This document shows positions 23,351 through 24,350 of a stretch of DNA of 24,350 bases, in pieces (within the stretch, counting starts at the first letter, position 1; each line of letters opens with the position of its first letter). The position numbers and the translations under genes were made by a program. The stretch comes from Fimihabitans intestinipullorum (GTDB taxonomy: Bacteria > Bacillota_I > Bacilli_A > RF39 > UBA660). The DNA lies in NCBI GenBank assembly GCA_018714965.1, contig DVML01000035.1, positions 1-24,350 on the forward strand, in the 5' to 3' direction. The notes below the pieces were generated by a model. The model was not told the DNA's origin. It was given only the letters and a program-made list of their open reading frames with translations, and made no database searches.

Positions 23351-23475
23351 ATGTTATCGTGTATATAAAAATATAGAATTGTAGTGTTAAGTGTAGTTTC
23401 TATCTTGTTCTCATCTTTTGATACTAATTTTGAATCTTTCAAATATGGATCTAAAAACAAAGATAATTTTGATGC

Positions 23476-23505
23476 TTGTATGAAAAATAAGTGTCATGTT
23501 ATAAT
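23476..23505 (+). promoter_or_regulatory. Promoter of the coiled-coil repeat gene
   Basis: TGT-TATAAT (extended -10, TATAAT at 23500-23505) with TTGTAT (23476-23481) 18 bp upstream. Confidence 0.65.
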
Positions 23506-23531
23506 ATATCCACGAGGAGGACTATACGAAT

Positions 23532-24170
23532 ATGAATCGAATGGGAAAAACAATTGTAGATACGGACGAGGAGAGATTTGATTTCGAAAATCAATCTGTA
23601 AAAGAGTATTTAACTTTAAAAGAACGCATCTATAAAAAACTTGATGCATACGATCAACTTATAAAAGAGTATTTGGGGTTAAAAGAAGCTTTAGAAATTA
23701 TGGATAGAAAGGTAAATGAACTAGAACGAGAAGAGGTTGTACAAGAATACTTGTCTTTAAGAGAAAAGAGAGAAAAGATCACTGAAAGAGTAAATAGAAT
23801 TAAAGCACTCTCAACAGAATTCACGGGATCAAGAGAACATGATAATCAGCTATATTCAGAACCAGCTGGTGGTTTAACTTCTACACAGGAAAACTCCAAA
23901 AGACCATATGATACATGTGATCATTTACAAAATCATAAGTTAGTAGATGATTCAATAGAGTTTGAATGTAGTTTAGAATTAGCACATGCAATATATACTA
24001 GACTGAAAGAAGAATATCCTGGAAGGCCTGATGAGGCGATCGCTCGTTATTTCACATCTGCTTTATACATGATACAAAAATATCCGGTAAGTGAAAAAAG
24101 AAAAGCAGGAAGAGCAAAAAGATTAGGATTAAGTGAAGACTTTAATAAGTGGAAAATATCAATACGCTAA
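23532..24170 (+). CDS. Coiled-coil protein with EYLxL repeats, function unknown
   Basis: A 212-residue soluble protein I do not recognise. The first 92 residues are highly charged and helical and carry three copies of a short motif: VKEYLTLKE (23-31), IKEYLGLKE (44-52) and VQEYLSLRE (70-78). A polar linker (about 93-140) leads to a separate C-terminal domain (142-212): FECSLELAHAIYTRLKEEYPGR, DEAIARYFTSALYMIQKYP and a basic stretch KRKAGRAKRLG. The architecture (helical multimerisation part plus small basic domain) would suit a nucleic acid or partner-binding protein, but that is guesswork. GAGGAGG (23514-23520) lies 11 bases before ATG 23532; ATG 23541 is the alternative. It is flanked by its own promoter and terminator. 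Confidence 0.72.
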   Translation: MNRMGKTIVDTDEERFDFENQSVKEYLTLKERIYKKLDAYDQLIKEYLGLKEALEIMDRKVNELEREEVVQEYLSLREKREKITERVNRIKALSTEFTGSREHDNQLYSEPAGGLTSTQENSKRPYDTCDHLQNHKLVDDSIEFECSLELAHAIYTRLKEEYPGRPDEAIARYFTSALYMIQKYPVSEKRKAGRAKRLGLSEDFNKWKISIR

Positions 24171-24196
24171 GTTTTTATTAACTTAGTCTTTTTTAT
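24167..24196 (+). terminator. Terminator after the coiled-coil gene
   Basis: A 7-bp stem (24167-24173 with 24180-24186) overlapping the stop codon, followed by TC and six T residues. Confidence 0.75.
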
Positions 24197-24226
24197 TTTT
24201 AGACTTTGTAGATAAAGAGTGTGGAT

Positions 24227-24350
24227 TGTCAACATTTTTTTAGACAATTTTTATAAGGACAATTGTAAACGGTATTGTACTGGCGTTTGATAATCTAATG
24301 AGCCATGTATTCTTATATTATTATACCAATTCACATAATCAAATAATTCT
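24227..24350 (-). mobile_element. End of an IS3-family insertion sequence, running off the window
   Basis: It contains the 3' end of an IS3-type transposase gene on the minus strand. The sequence just beyond its stop, read on the plus strand from 24227 as TGTCAACATTTTTTTAGACA, begins with TG and has the look of a terminal inverted repeat. The exact IS boundary and target duplication cannot be fixed without the other end. Confidence 0.6.
24251..24350 (-). CDS. IS3-family transposase (OrfB), C-terminal end only
   Basis: Reading inward from the right edge of the window gives ELFDYVNWYNNIRIHGSL followed by DYQTPVQYRLQLSL and a TAA stop. The YNNxRIHxSLxYxTPxxY pattern is the hallmark of the C-terminal end of the DDE transposase (rve domain) of IS3/IS150-type elements. 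Only the last 33 codons lie inside the window, so whether the gene is intact or broken, and whether it uses the usual OrfA/OrfB frameshift, cannot be seen. It lies tail-to-tail with the coiled-coil gene and marks the right side of an accessory stretch. Confidence 0.85.
   Translation of the reverse strand, partial: ELFDYVNWYNNIRIHGSLDYQTPVQYRLQLSL

Noticed and set aside
23335..23369. TTGACA at 23335 as a promoter -35
   Set aside because: It is in a terminator loop, and the nearest TATAAA is 23 bp away, too far for a normal promoter.
23384..23581. A 65-codon plus-strand frame before the coiled-coil gene
   Set aside because: It spans the promoter and ribosome site of the next gene in another frame and lacks a ribosome site of its own.

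Overview
The window looks like chromosomal DNA of a low-GC, endospore-lineage Bacillota. An early-branching or gut-type Bacilli (Erysipelotrichia/RF39-like) is my inference, not something the sequence proves. The grounds are: AT-rich coding DNA with strong AGGAGG/AGGTGAT ribosome sites; T-box leaders upstream of two aminoacyl-tRNA synthetase genes; the Gram-positive division pair sepF-divIVA just before ileS; a sporulation sigma factor of the SigK type; and a leader-processed M16 peptidase pair of the YfmF/YfmH kind. The standard genetic code fits throughout.

Layout. (1) 1-3440: end of an upstream unit, then deoD and the yfmF-yfmH pair. (2) 3421-8214: a short pilin-like gene, sepF, divIVA and ileS, the last behind an isoleucine-type T-box. 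This is the classical sepF...divIVA-ileS neighbourhood without the ylmG/ylmH genes usual in Bacillus. (3) 8191-9683, minus strand: sigK followed by an unrecognised gene, converging on ileS at a shared bidirectional terminator. (4) 9733-13881: a surface/pilus region. It holds a 797-residue pilin-fold protein with Ig-like domains and three cysteine-bearing tandem repeats, two small paralogous membrane-anchored proteins, and a separately transcribed pilin with a Pro/Thr linker and a C-terminal beta-rich domain. (5) 13914-17840: a two-gene operon of a pyruvate kinase-like protein and a GH31 glycosidase-like protein, both with changed active-site positions. (6) 17858-18809: a HAD-type phosphatase-like protein and a small lipoprotein. 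(7) 18829-21869: a leucine-type T-box controlling a small membrane protein plus leuS. (8) 21882-22140: tRNA-Arg(CCG) and tRNA-Val(GAC). (9) 22152-24350: an AT-richer, accessory-looking stretch with a long hairpin, an alpha/beta hydrolase, a coiled-coil repeat protein and the 3' end of an IS3-family transposase that runs off the window.

The most unusual content is the set of three pilin-like genes sharing one core of about 110 residues but carrying different C-terminal modules (none, Ig plus Cys repeats, linker plus beta domain), with no pilus assembly genes in the window. Next are three enzymes with non-standard signature residues: IleRS with GIHH in place of HxGH, a pyruvate kinase-like protein lacking Arg32/Thr67/Arg73, and a GH31 protein with Gln where the acid/base Asp is expected. 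All functional statements rest on motif recognition by eye; no database search was run.
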